A stretch of 64,000 bases of DNA from Ischnura elegans (lineage: Eukaryota > Arthropoda > Insecta > Odonata > Coenagrionidae): NCBI RefSeq assembly GCF_921293095.1, contig NC_060259.1, positions 5,270,001 through 5,334,000 on the forward strand, in the 5' to 3' direction. Below are positions 1-11,912 of the stretch, in pieces. The notes under the pieces are model-generated. The model was not told the origin of the DNA. It saw nothing but the letters and a program-made list of their open reading frames with translations, and did not search any database. Made by a program: the position numbers and the translations under genes. How positions within the stretch are numbered: the stretch's first letter is position 1; every line of letters starts with the position of its first letter.

Positions 1-289
1 TCACTTTTGATTTAAACGTTTTACCTCACTATGTTCATTGCGTACCGATTGCTCACAGTTGTTACACATTTGTTTTTCTTCATATTGTTTCTATTATGGG
101 AATATATATTATCTCATTTTTTGTCATACTATAATTTGATGAATGTCTTGGCTCAGAAATTCCTTCATCAAAAAGTCCTTAGCCTGTGTTCCCAGACAAA
201 CCCAAGTTGGATCGTCTTTCAATGTGGACCTTAACCAGAATATTGGGGGAACTTTGAATTAATAGTCTTCTTGAATAATGTTTGCCAAC

Positions 290-925
290 ATTTCAATTTA
301 GATCAGTATTCATCCACACCACATACACTGCTACTCTACTCACATGCAAGTCACTCATGAAAAACGCAAAAAGCCAACTATTTGTGCGTCTTTTACTCGT
401 GTGCGTATTTATCAACTGGTCAAGGAAATCGACTTCAGCTTTGGTGCAGTTGTAGTAACTGATAATTTCAGGTTTAGCAATGACGTCTTCAATAATTTCA
501 TTATGATGCATGAATCATTGAAGAACTACCAGCCAACTTTTCATCTTGGGCAGTGACAAAAACATACCATTTTTGGTGAAACCAAACAATGAAGAAACGA
601 CTTTACCACTTTTATTCGCTTGACAATTTCCTGGAATAAATCGCTAATACTTTCCCATAGTTCCAACGTAACTCAGAAGGCTCTATGCAAACTTTATAAC
701 AGAGAAATTTTTGTCACTCATTTCATTTCTGTTCTTATTTTGGTATGGTTCAGTGAGGTGCTGTACAACTCTTCAATCCAAACCAGGCATTGCTCTTCAT
801 TGGAACTCTCCTCTTCGATTGGCTGGTCATCCAAATCATCGTCACTAGTTTATTCAATGTTCAGCAGTTTTTGTGTGCCATCTTGAGACAAAACTTTTGT
901 CTAGCCATGATCTAATAATTATTTA
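290..925 (-). pseudogene. piggyBac-type transposase remnant
   Basis: On the minus strand, 511-293 reads as the C-terminal part of a piggyBac (PGBD-like) transposase. It contains YYNCTKAEVDFLDQ, which matches the family pattern YYN-TKGGVD-LDQ around the last catalytic aspartate, followed by THTSKRRTNSW, matching the usual CKRKTNRWPLALF stretch. Further upstream (about 620-860) the same strand gives an acidic segment with DDDLDDQPIEEESSNEEQ, like the acidic N-terminus of these proteins, and a stretch resembling the segment before the last catalytic region. The frame is broken by stops and shifts, and the catalytic middle is missing. The protein would be a nuclear cut-and-paste transposase using TTAA sites; this copy is dead. 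I found no terminal repeats. Family assignment is fairly sure; the exact limits are not. Confidence 0.7.
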
Positions 926-2122
926 AAAAATGTTTTTTCATAGAATTTCTCTAAAAATACGAATTACTTCCTCAGTATTCATCTATTAGAACTTACATGG
1001 GCATGTGATGTCTTCGTGAAGGAAACTTGTAAATACTTGCCATCACTCCGATGACTGTGTTACTTTTACCCAAAAGAATTGCATATTTAGGCGGTAGTTC
1101 CGTATAGAAGCCCATATTTTTGGAATCAGTTATGTGCAACATCTTATATGCCTTCATCTACGTTGGCCAGTAGCACTTTGCTAGCACTCTACTCTTTTTT
1201 CATACATGCCGTAGTTTATATGGGAAACAAGGATGGAGGATGTAGAGGTGAAAGATGGTGGAAAGATGGGCGGGGAGTGCTAGAGAAGGAGAAAACAGGG
1301 AAGGATGGACTTTCATCAATGCGTTAGGGTGTGGAATACAGGTGGAGGATTTTTAGGAGACTGATAATGAACAGGAGCGTTCAAATTAGAAGCGAAATCA
1401 TCTGCATGCTTACTGTATGACAGGATATATCCTTTCCTTTATCCCTTGAATGGACGCTACAAATAAATTCCGAGGAGCAGTGTTTTTTTTTTTTGAAACA
1501 ACTGGATCGTTTTAGTGATCATTCTATAGGGTGACTCGGTGACCTGGTGACTCAATCCAACTGAAGGAAAATTTCTCTTAGCATATGGCCTTCAGCGACC
1601 GCCACGGTACAATAGCAATAAGCGAAAGAATGAAAAAAACTCCATCTTTCATTTATGGATAGAGGTAATGATGTTTGTTGCGTATTGTTCATTCCTATCC
1701 CATCTCACTCTCCTTTACAAGGATTTTCCAACCGTAATGCACCAGTGACTATCCACTCTACTCCTACTCTATATTCCCTTTTCATCTTCCCCTATATCTG
1801 CCCCTATCTTACCACTAATGCTACCTAGAATAACATTCTGCGTACATAATCTAGTTATTTAATTTACACTTATTACATTTTCCTGCCTTGATAGCAAAAA
1901 TAAACTTCGTGATTGAAGCTAACACAAACTGGATATATATGCTCGTAAGTATCCAAGTGCAGCGTGTTGCCTAACTGGTGAATACTCACCTCCTGCCATA
2001 CGCCACTGAGTTAGGGGTTATTTAGATGTATATTTGAACATTCCCAAATAATACTTGAAAAATGACAACATAATACCTTTTATATTAACCATCTAATGAT
2101 GTGCAACTGATCGCGTATGTGA
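926..2122. other. no recognised feature
   Basis: AT-rich sequence with short homopolymer runs (a T run near 1,482-1,494). I see no coding stretch, terminal repeats or RNA gene here. Confidence 0.5.
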
Positions 2123-2345
2123 AGGGTCCATCAGACCCAGCTTGCCCGGTTACGTTAGGAAAAGTTTAAATTTACCATAAACAAAAAAGAAATATATTTT
2201 AAAATTTAAAAATATATTTTTCTTATTCCATTTATCCGTATGAACAAAGTCACAGAAGTTCAAAGCACCGGGATATTTTGTTCTCATGTTATAACCTGAA
2301 ATAAAGGCTGTAGGGTCCGTTGGACCCTCCTTGCCCGGATAAGGG
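2123..2345 (+). repeat. two-unit tandem repeat with GGGTCC hairpins
   Basis: The motif AGGGTCC-NN-GACCC followed by CTTGCCCGG occurs at 2,123 and again at 2,312, a spacing of 189 bp in the same orientation. Each copy contains a short inverted repeat (GGGTC...GACCC). The sequence between them is very AT-rich. I cannot tie it to a named family. Confidence 0.5.
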
Positions 2346-2441
2346 TTAAAACCCATTATTTTGTGCCCGGTTTTTCAAAAATTTCCCCCCCCTGGTTTTG
2401 GATCCCCCCCCCCCCGATTGAAAATCCTGGCTACGCCACTG
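2346..2441 (-). mobile_element. MITE end, CAGTGGCGTAGCC type
   Basis: Read on the minus strand, the end at 2,441 begins CAGTGGCGTAGCCAGG and runs into long C/G homopolymers. This terminus resembles hAT-like MITEs that I recall as common in arthropod genomes. A related end lies at 2,727 in the other orientation. The second end of this copy was not found. Confidence 0.45.
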
Positions 2442-3276
2442 CTGCTTCCCCTCCACCTCTGCTTTACGAGCTTCTGCTGCCCACCCCTTCCTCATGCTGA
2501 GCGGTTGAACACATCATCGCACGTGACGATAATGCCGTTTTAAATACTGTTAATTGTGTTGCTTATTGAGCAGTGCAATTCAATTTAATGACACATCGAT
2601 AATAATGTCTTTCATTGTGCATAAACATTTCCATTGAGATAAGTAGAACCAATGAATGCTGAGTGCATGCACTGTGGCGTAAATTATCGCGAGGATATGC
2701 TAAATCCACCTCACCATAGTCGATAGCAGGGGGGTAGCCAGGAATTTTGTTAAGGGGGGGTCCAAAACCAAGGGGGAAAATTTTAAAACAACAGGGTACA
2801 AAGGAGAGGGTTTCAAACTAATTTTAACGCCCTTCATAATAGAAAAACTTCATTTTTCAAATATTCATTTTTTTTTCATTTTTGTAAATTCATGATTTTT
2901 AAATATTTTTTTCCCTTTTATGAAGGGAAGTAATTGTGTTTTTATATTTAGGGGGGTCCTCTCGCTGTGCCACTGGTCAGTGGTTCATCCTAAGATTTTT
3001 CTTATTTTCATTTCCAAACCCAAGCGTAACAGTTTAGGCCCTGTGTATGTAAAGATGTTTTTAAAAAACAACTTGAAAGCCAATAAAATAATTTTTAATT
3101 TATAAAAATATTAAAATGTGCATCAAAATCTAAAAAGCATTCTATTGATTGTATGTACCCACAATAAACTTGAATAGTGACTTTGTGAAATCGCAGGAAT
3201 TTGAAAATGCATATTGATTCGAAAATATCCGATTCGAAAGATCTGGCTCCAAAAATCCTGGATCCGTCCATCCCTA
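2442..3276 (+). mobile_element. fragment of a hAT-type element, right end at 3,276
   Basis: This stretch matches 42,530-43,218 over most of its length: the same GCTGCCCACCCCTTCCT segment, the same TTTCATTTCCAAAC-CAAGCG block and the same terminus GGATCCGTCCATCCCTA. It is therefore a second copy of the element described at 35,066-43,218, missing its left part and interrupted at 2,727-2,975 by a MITE. Divergence from the 43-kb copy is considerable. Confidence 0.65.
2727..2975. mobile_element. short MITE inside the hAT-type fragment
   Basis: The left end is CAGGGGGGTAGCCAGG and the right end, read inward on the minus strand, is CAGTGGCACAGCGAG. Comparison with 42,790-42,910 shows an insertion in this area. 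The flanking 8 bp match at only 5 positions, so the target duplication is not convincing. The interior is a low-complexity T-rich stretch with no coding capacity. Confidence 0.5.
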
Positions 3277-3339
3277 GTTATTTTATTCCATTCAATTCCT
3301 AAATTTTAATGACAGCAATGCTACAGATAAATCAAAATC

Positions 3340-3453
3340 CCACCTATTAGAAGGAGTAAGAATCGATGGAATTGGAATCGAGAATCGGGAATCTATTTGA
3401 AGGAATCGAAATTGGAATCGGAATCGAAAAAAAGTGGAATCGACTCATCCCTA
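3340..3453 (-). mobile_element. terminal fragment of a TAGGGATG-type element
   Basis: Minus-strand end TAGGGATGAGTCGATTCC at 3,453, followed inward by many degenerate GGAATCGA repeats. The TAGGGATG start is shared with the hAT-type elements at 35-48 kb. Only one end is present. Confidence 0.4.
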
Positions 3454-3752
3454 GTTTCTGACCACTCTATTGCAGGATTTCCTGAGACAGGTTGTTTGCG
3501 AAGTTTAAAATTCTTTTCAAGTATTGTAGGTTTTCCACTTCACTTGTAAGCATCGTAGTTACAAATACAGACTATGTTTATATTCGTGGTCGTTCTCGTG
3601 ATGATCCACGCACTGGGTGTTCTCCTTCGCGTACATTATTACCAATTTCTTCGATTAATTTTAAAGTTGTTTTAATCGTAATCTTCTTTTCCCTGCTCTT
3701 TTCGTGACAGCGTCAATAAATGCGAATCAAATACGGAATGGCCTAGAAATGA

Positions 3753-4515
3753 GAGAGGAAAAATTTTTCAATAGAAGATAAAATAAAAATGTTGGGAAGA
3801 GTTGACTCGCGCATGTATAGGTTCACGCGTTTCCCTTGTCAAAGAACTTGGGATTCCAGTGTCCACATTAAACACTGTTATTAAAACTCGCAAAAACATA
3901 GAAACCAGTGCAGTGGATTAATATGTTAAGTACTCGAAATATGATAGACTAGAGGAAATTTTAAAAGAATACATACCCGCGACCGAGTAAGGGAGGATGC
4001 TCGGAGGAGGTCGAATAACGACCCGCGACCGAGGAAGGGAAGGAAGGAAGGAACAAGGTACTGGCCGGAGGACGGCACCTCAATGTAAGTCAATCCTGAG
4101 GAGCAAAGGTTGCTGGTACCGCTCGGATTGATAGGAAGGTCATTGCCCGGGGGGGGAGGGGTTGAGTGAGTGACTAGTCGGCCTCGTCACAGGGGGAGGA
4201 GAATAGCTGGCTCGCGATAATGGTGATACCCTTTTCCGCAAAACCGAACTTCCGCGTGTCACTCCGACAGTGAAAAGTTAAGGCCATTTGTCATTGGAAA
4301 ATCCAAAAATCCCAGATGTTTTAAAAATATCAAGACAAGTGAGGAGGATGATGATGATGATGATGATGATACAGAAATTCCAAAAGAAAGCGCAATCAAT
4401 GCTATATCTGCTGTCAGTGCACTAAGACTACAATTACCAACTGTCCAGGAAATGAGAGAGAATTAGAGCTGTTGGACATCATAGGAAAAAAGAGTATAAA
4501 TAATTTGCACAAATA
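3753..4515 (+). pseudogene. Tigger/pogo transposase remnant 1
   Basis: Three separated blocks of a pogo/Tigger (Tc1/mariner superfamily) transposase lie in order on the plus strand. At 3,753-3,925 is the N-terminal CENP-B-type helix-turn-helix, with FSIEDKIKMLGRVDSR and, after one frameshift, VKELGIPVSTLNTVIKTRKN. At 4,270-4,325 is KLRPFVIGKSKNPRCFKNIK, the block just after the first catalytic aspartate. At 4,330-4,515 is the acidic C-terminal region with a run of aspartates encoded by a (GAT)8 repeat. The DNA between the first two blocks (3,975-4,255) is G-rich, contains a repeated ACCCGCGACCGAG, and looks foreign. Most of the catalytic domain is gone. Confidence 0.75.
4347..4370 (+). repeat. 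(GAT)8 microsatellite
   Basis: Eight perfect GAT units encode the acidic run in the Tigger C-terminal remnant, so this is coding-derived and not an independent satellite. Confidence 0.8.
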
Positions 4516-5028
4516 AAATAACCAATCAAACAAAGGTAATGGAATATTTCCAGAAGAAGGCTAATTAAAAGAACATATTGTAATGGTGCTTCTTTTTTCA
4601 TCACTGAATATTTAATTTAAAGTCAGTGATATAAAATCATTTGCTTTCAATTTTAAGAAGACTTTTTGAGAGTTAAGGTTTTACATATTGTTTTTAATTA
4701 AATGTTAAATCGATTTTAAGTCAAATATTTTTTTTAGTTTGTCCAAAGATTAAAATATTTTTACTTAAGATTTTTTTAATTTTATGGAGTTAATGTAATA
4801 TGTTTATCGGTTTTTTTTAATTTATCAGCAATTACCTGTTTTAAAGGATCTCTTTCAGAAGACTGATGTTTTGTATGATCTACCTCACTGAGAGTTCAGT
4901 ACTAGTAAAGAATTTTTTGTTATCATAATTAAAGGTTTTTATACTTACTATTCATTTAGAACATGATTCATATGAATAATAGAACATTTAACTATATATA
5001 AAGGGGTTATTTTTCATTAAATTGTGCC

Positions 5029-5173
5029 TAACCTCGATTTTACACCTTCTTTCCTCGATTTCCTCTAACCTCGATTTTACACCTTCTTTCCTCGATTTCC
5101 TCTAACCTCGATTTTACACCTTTACACTTTTTTTCCTTGTCCCCCACAAAAGTGTAAAAGAGGGGTTTTACTG
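5029..5173 (-). repeat. 37-bp tandem repeat and right end of Tigger 1
   Basis: A 37-bp unit beginning TAACCTCGATTTTACACC starts at 5,029, 5,066 and 5,103 (about 2.5 copies). It is followed by the terminus at 5,173, which read inward on the minus strand is CAGTAAAACCCCTCTTTTAC. This is a typical Tigger-type end (CAGTAAAACC), flanked by TA at 5,174-5,175. The tandem repeats are therefore subterminal repeats of the Tigger element. I did not find the matching left end upstream of 3,753. Confidence 0.65.
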
Positions 5174-5175
5174 TA

Positions 5176-6261
5176 CATGTCAATGAAGAATAATAATTTT
5201 TAATACTGAGCTATGTTATTTATTAGATATTAATTTTAATGGCAGTAGATCATCGTTAATCATAATAATAATCTATCTCTAACGAAAGATTTTCTAGAAT
5301 TTTCCAAGGTTATTTTTTTCCATCGCCCCACTGAAATAACACCTCAATGAGCCGTTGAAAATCCTCCCGTACCAAAATTTTGGCTTCCAAGGTCATCCAA
5401 AAAAAAGATTATCGTATTTGTAGTATGGACGTAAGTCGATGGTGATTCAACACGATGGTAAAAACAGCATGCCGGGTCTCATTCCGCAGGCTAATCCCAC
5501 ATCCGCGGGACGAATTGAGCCGGGGGAAAGTTGCTTACGCGGCGCGCAGATCAAAACTGACCCAACTTGTATCTCAGAGGGTTTAAATGAAACAAGTTGG
5601 ATCTTGAGTAGCTATTAGCTTGAGTCTGCCTGGTGGCAAGCGTTTATTTTTTAACTGAACGAGAGTTAGTACGAATGCCCTCGGAGAATAGCTCGCGTCG
5701 TCAGTCGTAACGTAATCATTAAAGTCAAATTCAAAACACGAAAGATAAGGCAGTTCCTTTCGACTCAGGAATGACTTATAACCATTATATCGAAGTACAT
5801 AAAGTGTCCGGTGTTGTGATCAGATATGGGGAAGCAAAATATTACATGAAGATGAGTCACATAGCTTGTGAGTCGAAGTTCCCGGCACTGAATTCGCGGA
5901 AGAATGCCGACAGAGAAGCTATACCCGGTGGATTCAATCTACTATTGTAAAAATTTCATGGGAAAATTCTTTTTTAATGCGTAAACATTACTGAGAGGGG
6001 AGATTTTTCCGAGCTCTTAATCTATTTTTGTTCATTCATCACTGACGGCAGTTGCGCAGTTATTTCAAATGCTCACTCAGGGTTCCCACTCAACCGTGAA
6101 AGCCTTAAAACTGTGAAAAAGTCGTGAATTTCGTCTACTGTGAAAAAACCTGGAAAAAGCCGTGAATTTCGCCCTGAAACCTTAAAAATATCTCAATCTT
6201 GATAATAATACTACGATTGACTGATCAAATTCGATATATTAATCATGTTTCAAGGTCAGAC
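5176..6261. other. no gene; possible hAT-like end near 6,077
   Basis: No coding stretch recognised. CAGGGTTCCCACTC at about 6,077 resembles some hAT termini, followed by repeated GTGAAAAA-type motifs up to 6,180. I could not find a partner end, so this stays a suggestion. Confidence 0.35.
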
Positions 6262-6269
6262 ACGTGCAG

Positions 6270-9200
6270 TAGGGCGGATCGCAAAAATCGATTTTTTTCA
6301 AATCCATCTGGCCCAATGAAAAAAAGTTGTGGGACCGATCAAAAATAAGGCCTGAAAATTTTGAGACCTGTACGTGAACCCCTGACCCTCGCTCAAATGC
6401 AATTTAGGGGGGGAGGGTCAAAATTCGAAAAATATAATATTTTATGGTCATTCCCTATAGATTTTGCCGAGTTACTGCCCTTTTAGGGCAAAACTTTCGT
6501 GCATTTTGACGTATCTGCCACCGTTTAGCCACAAAATGCCTAATTTGAGTCCGCGTCCGCGAAGAAAATATTCCAACGCCCACGCAGCGTCGCGGATACC
6601 AGAGCCGCAGGCCGATCCCTTCCCCTCCACGCTCGCTTCTCCCCCTCCCACGCCTGTAATGCAGCAAAATTCATCCCGCGCATGCTGCTAGGAGGTAGTT
6701 TATCTTTGATAATATAAATCAGAAGATGGTAGAAGGTAAAAAACGATGCGTAGTGAGACGACTTGTCCCTTATCGTCGGCGTTAAACAAATCGATGTTAC
6801 CAACTTTTAGAGAATTGATGAAATATTTTTAGATCTGCGCACGCAGGAAAGGAGACTACGGTCTATGAAGACGCCTCTCGAGTGGCTATGAAGGTTTGGG
6901 AACTTAGGTTATGCACTTATATTCCGGTATTGTCCGACAGCTGTGACTTAATGGATTAATAAGGGTTAAGACCGCCGGCGTACCCTCCCCGCTACCCTCT
7001 CGAACGCCCAGGATGCACCAAAATTCACACCAAGTGCGTCTTTCTTCGTTAGTCTTACTAATATTTGATGTATCAGCATCGTCCAGTGAGGAACAATCAT
7101 GAAGGAATTACTCAATTACCTGCTTTCCAGTCTGTATTTCTTATGTTAGTGTAATTCCTCGTCTTTTGCTGCTGTCAACAAAGTTTTGGTAAATTCTTTC
7201 GCGAATCTCTCGTACGTATGTATAATTAAAGGAATATTGAAATTCAAATTTGAGCTTTCATCAATAGATTTTTAGACACCACAGCGCTAAGCTCAGATAT
7301 AGCCCAAGGAACCGCAGTCTCTCTCCTATATATCATCAGCGTGTAGTCCTTTACGTCGATATTAAATTCCAGCATTTAAAAAAATCTCGGATTGATCACC
7401 AAACGCATCCTTTCAGGAAACGCAAATTGGGTCCCTAGATTACCCTCCCAACGTTTATGTCGCAAATCCAACTCAACATAGTGCAATCAGCAAATAGACC
7501 ACTGTAAGGGATGAAATACGATTTGATGCTTTCCTGGCGAATGATATGGGTAAACTCTTTTCGGGGTTCAACAAAATTTATCCCTTAGGATGAGCCCCCA
7601 GTCGGAGCTTGAAATGTTGGCCATTATGGAAAAATTAACCCGGTGGGAATCCCGAGAAGAGTCTACCCACACTAGAAGGGATGTTGAAATTATGCTTTTA
7701 GCAAAGGGATGATGCCTCCTTTTTGGGCGGTATTCGCTTGGTACCATCACAATCAAATCCTTTTTAATTCTGTGTATCTAATTTTCACTCGGAAAGGAAT
7801 CGATAACCGCAGATTTTATAACTTTTTCTAATCCTCAGATGGGGGAGGCAAACCTCCAAAAGTAGGACCCTGTTTCTTCAGCTAACACCACACATTCCCC
7901 TCTAAACTTGTATTGATAAGTCCTCTTCCATTTTTGCATCAGACAAGAGTATAGTCTTTCATTCCAATAAAATAAGGCCCTTTGATGACACCTCTCTTTT
8001 CTTATTCACTGTAATTAGCATCTTTTTCTGTCTGCGTAAGTAATTCTGGTACACTAGCTTTGATGTATCTTACGAAGTTATGACTTTTGCGTCAGCTAAA
8101 GTTGCGGGAACGATCATTGCTGCTGTTTGGTTCTTGCATATACCTCTATCACAGTTGGCAGACGCATTTTCCCCGAAGAAGTTCCAATTTGAGGTTATAG
8201 TCCTAAATGTTTATTTCATGAGGAAAGTAGAGATACAAATCGGCTTATTTCTCGCCAGTTTAATTTTCTTCGGATGAATTGATGAAGAAAATTTTTGATA
8301 CTATTTTCCCGTACAAGAATTGACGATGATGACTCAACGCTGTCCTACAATTCCCTTTTTTCCTCAGTTGTCGAGTTAATTTAGGGTTCAATCCAGCAGC
8401 CATCATCTTTCTTTTCGTCAGATTGTCTCTCAAAATACTTCTTCATTGGGGGAACCTTATGCTCCTCCATGCACTTACACGCAAAAATATCGCATATATA
8501 GCAGGTAATTGAGTAATTCCTTCATGATTGTTCCTCACTGGACGATGCTGATACATCAAATATTAGTAAGACTAACGAAGAAAGACGCACTTGGTGTGAA
8601 TTTTGGTGCATCCGGGGCGTTCGAGAGGGTAGCGGGGAGGGTACGCCGGCGGCCTTAACCCTTATTAATCCATTAAGTCACAGCTGTCGGACAATACCGG
8701 AATATAAGTGCATAACCTAAGTTCCCAAACCTTCATAGCCACTCGAGAGGCGTCTTCATAGACCGTAGTCTCCTTTCCTGCGTGCGCAGATCTAAAAATA
8801 TTTCATCAATTCTCTAAAAGTTGGTAACATCGATTTGTTTAACGCCGACGATGCTCCAAATAAGGGACAAGTCGTCTCACTACGCATCGTTTTTTACCTT
8901 CTACCATCTTCTGATTTATATTATCAAAGATAAACTACCTCCTAGCAGCATGCGCGGGATGAATTTTGCTGCATTACAGGCGTGGGAGGGGGAGAAGCGA
9001 GCGTGGAGGGGAAGGGATCGGCCTGCGGCTCTGGTATCCGCGACGCTGCGTGGGCGTTGGAATATTTTCTTCGCGGACGCGGACTCAAATTAGGCATTTT
9101 GTGGCTAAACGGTGGCAGATACGTCAAAATGCACGAAAGTTTTGCCCTAAAAGGGCAGTAACTCGGCAAAATCTATAGGGAATGACCATAAAATATTATA

Positions 9201-9363
9201 TTTTTCGAATTTTGACCCTCCCCCCCTAAATTGCATTTGAGCGAGGGTCAGGGGTTCACGTACAGGTCTCAAAATTTTCAGGCCTTATTTTTGATCGGTC
9301 CCACAACTTTTTTTCATTGGGCCAGATGGATTTGAAAAAAATCGATTTTTGCGATCCGCCCTA
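6270..9363. mobile_element. foldback-like DNA element with 0.85-kb inverted arms
   Basis: The arms 6,270-7,123 (854 bp) and 8,501-9,363 (863 bp) are near-identical inverted repeats; the length difference is one 9-bp insertion in the right arm near 8,851. The ends are TAGGGCGGATCG... and its complement. The element is flanked by a perfect 8-bp direct repeat ACGTGCAG (6,262-6,269 and 9,364-9,371), the expected target duplication. An 8-bp duplication with a TAGGG end fits hAT; long arms with 8-9 bp duplications also fit Mutator-like or Foldback elements. The 1.4-kb interior (7,124-8,500) shows no recognisable transposase, so it is non-autonomous. The small open frames in the arms occur in both arms only because the arms are copies of each other. 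Confidence 0.8.
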
Positions 9364-9483
9364 ACGTGCAGACTTGGTCTACGTAGTGAAAAAAAGTCTC
9401 CGCCAATGTGAAACAACTCTGAGAAAATGTTACGCAGTGAAAGGGATAATCATGTTCCATGGTCAGGCATGCGCAGACTCTTA

Positions 9484-11909
9484 GGCCCGTATCCAGAAAC
9501 CTCACTACTGCTAGATACGTCATCAGATGATGACGTAGCCGCTGTAGCGGCCGAGCACCGCTACGCTCACCGCTGCAAAAGTCTAGTGAGGTCCATGGCA
9601 TGCTACTCGCTACAAGTAATATGGCCGCCGGGTTTCGTCTGCTTATCGTCTCGCATTTATTATTAATAATTATTGATGTTTAAAGGGCTATAAGCTCATG
9701 ATAATTATTTATTATTACTTAAAAAGATAGTAAGAATGCTTCAATAACCATATTTTATCCTAATGAGTAAATATTTTACCTAATTTAACTACCAATAAAT
9801 ACTGTCAACAATACCGTGATGAAACCTCTTAGGATTCACCGTTTTATTTGCAATTAACTTCTTAACTGGCCCTGTCATGCCTTGAAAACCATTTATAATT
9901 AAATACAAATAAATTAGGGACACAAGAATGTCTCGCCTTGATGCTTTTGAAATACTTTTTTACGAAAAATAACCATTGTCAACGCAACTATGCTGAAACC
10001 TCGTCGACTTTGCCATTCTAATAGCTATTAACTTTGGTATAGACCGTGGCTTTCCTTGAAAACCATTAATATTATATATATATATATATATAAGTGCCCA
10101 AATAAAGTTGCAATCACCAGCTTTGTGTCTCTGATATCCAAAATTTGCGTAAAATACTCAAAGCGACAAAGTCGTCTTCCAGTCAGCTACGTCCATTCTC
10201 AGTTACTGCTAGTTTGAATAATTTCAGTTCCGAGCCATTGAAAACCATGTTCAATTACGTGAAAACTTACCTATAATTATTTATGCCGTCACAAAAATGA
10301 TGAGTTAAAGTTTAAGGGAAGGGTCGATGGAAATGGCATATTGCTTCTCAGTCCGTTTACAATAGCACATGATATTCATCTCATAATGAATGTCACGTAA
10401 ATCTTTGGACGTTGCAATACAATACATGTATCTACTATATTACCTCAAAGTCTAAAATATCCAACTATACCAATGCAATCGACAGTTGTACGAGTATATT
10501 TGTCAACCACAATGACGAATTGCGCAAGTGACACCAAGGATTATTCAGCAATAAATACCACCACAAGAATTACTGAGTTCACAAACTTGTATTTATTAAC
10601 GTCGTAAAACTCACTTTCAATTCAACAAATAAAATGATCACACTTTACAAGAACACTTGTCCAAAAAAAGTACTCACGAAGAAAATCAACATCAACACGA
10701 CACGTACTGTTACTTCACAAATCTAATTAACACAAATTGCAAATAAAATTGTCCAGGAAATGTTCACACGAAGAAAATCGGGAGCGAATACACTAACTGT
10801 AACTTCACAAATCAAATTACACATACATTGCGGACACAAGAAGTCAGTAATTAGAGCGAAACATCGGCAGCGACGACCCGTACAACTTAATAACGGCACT
10901 ATGTTTAAAAAATGCTCACTTTCCTTTCATTTCGCATTGTCAACAATAATTGTAACAGATGAAAACATTTTATTTAAAAAATCATCAATAAAGTCAGCAC
11001 CGAAACTAGGGTGTCCTGAACAAAACTTGATGAGGTTACTCTTTTCCGCCCAGATTGGTGCATTTTCGGGGTGCGGGGTGTGGGGCATCGGCCGGCTTTC
11101 CCCGGCGGCAGAGCCGCCGAGGCCAGCCGGCAATCACCGGCGATCGACACTAGTCGAGACACTTGGTACACGTCGCGAGATTTCTGAACACGAAGATTTA
11201 TCAGCATGTACCAGCTGGTTCTCAATGATAACTTTGCCGATTTAAAGGGACACTTTTCACATAATGAACGGAACCAGATTCACAGAAGAAACTTGAAGAA
11301 CCAAGAAAATCCCATGGAACCGAGAATAAATTCCGTGTGAGATACCGCATCTCCTAAGACATCTTATTTCCACGAACACCACTAAAAAAGAGAAATTATA
11401 TCAATAATTTCCATTCAGATTTTAAGAACAAGACAAAAGATTCTCCGCTGAAATTTCACAAATCACGGCCTAATAATGTGCTTACCTTCGTTACGCCATC
11501 GTGCCGATTAAATTCAACCTCCACCTTCTTCCATGCCATAGCCTTTAAAGAAAGACTCACAGCATTGGTTTTCTTGCACTCCAATACAACTTTCCTATCA
11601 ATAATTAGTTTTAAAATCAAACTCTTCTTCTACGCCGAGATTCTTCTTCCAACCCGTTTCCATTTTGCTTACAAACAAAGTCGCGTTGCGATATTCGTTA
11701 TTCAATTGTCGCCCTTAGTTCCTCTCAAAGCCCGCATAGTAGGGACTCAAAATGTCGCTAAATTCGTCTACGTCATCAATCCAGCCCAAAATAAATGTGG
11801 CAACACTGCCCCCACCCATTTGGAGCGTTTTGGAGTAGTGAGGTTTCTGGATACAGCATTCAGCGGTGCGCGCCGCTACAAGCTGAAGCATGGTCTCTGG
11901 ATACGGCCC
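9484..11909 (-). mobile_element. PIF/Harbinger-type element with Myb/SANT exon
   Basis: The terminal inverted repeats are GGCCCGTATCCAGAAACC at the left and GGGCCGTATCCAGAGACC read inward from the right. TTA lies at 9,481-9,483 and again at 11,910-11,912, the 3-bp TWA duplication characteristic of PIF/Harbinger. Each end has a second internal copy or neighbour of the CCTCACTACT motif. The interior includes a near-perfect hairpin TACGTCATCA-GA-TGATGACGTA near 9,516, a (TA)n run at 10,074-10,092, two ~97-bp direct repeats around 10,676 and 10,770, and a GC-rich palindromic patch near 11,090-11,150. A Myb/SANT-like exon reads inward from the right end, matching the accessory DNA-binding gene these elements carry. 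No DDE transposase was found. Confidence 0.75.
11486..11660 (-). pseudogene. Myb/SANT-like DNA-binding exon of the Harbinger-type element
   Basis: The minus strand encodes LIIDRKVVLECKKTNAVSLS followed by KAMAWKKVEVEFNRHDGVTK. This matches the Myb/SANT-like domain of MSANTD3/zeste-type proteins, with the conserved C-KKT-A...K..AW..V..EFN pattern. The exon stops at a good splice donor: the codon AAG is followed by GTAAGC (intron begins at 11,485). PIF/Harbinger transposons encode a small Myb-like protein that helps bring the transposase to the ends, and its position just inside the right end fits that role. An in-frame TAG lies upstream of the domain; an ATG in another frame (METGWKKN) suggests a frameshift near the start. 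I see no second exon, so this copy is probably dead. Confidence 0.65.
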
Positions 11910-11912
11910 TTA

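Noticed and set aside
6077..6260. A further hAT element starting CAGGGTTCCCA
   Set aside because: No matching second end with an 8-bp duplication was found within the window.
8821..9178. Short open frames of 70-90 codons shared by the arms of the 3.1-kb element
   Set aside because: Duplicated because the arms are inverted copies; several overlap on both strands, and none has a recognisable domain.
10760..11245. 161-codon open frame in the Harbinger-type element
   Set aside because: Low-complexity basic composition, overlaps two open frames on the other strand in a GC-rich palindromic patch, and no domain is visible.
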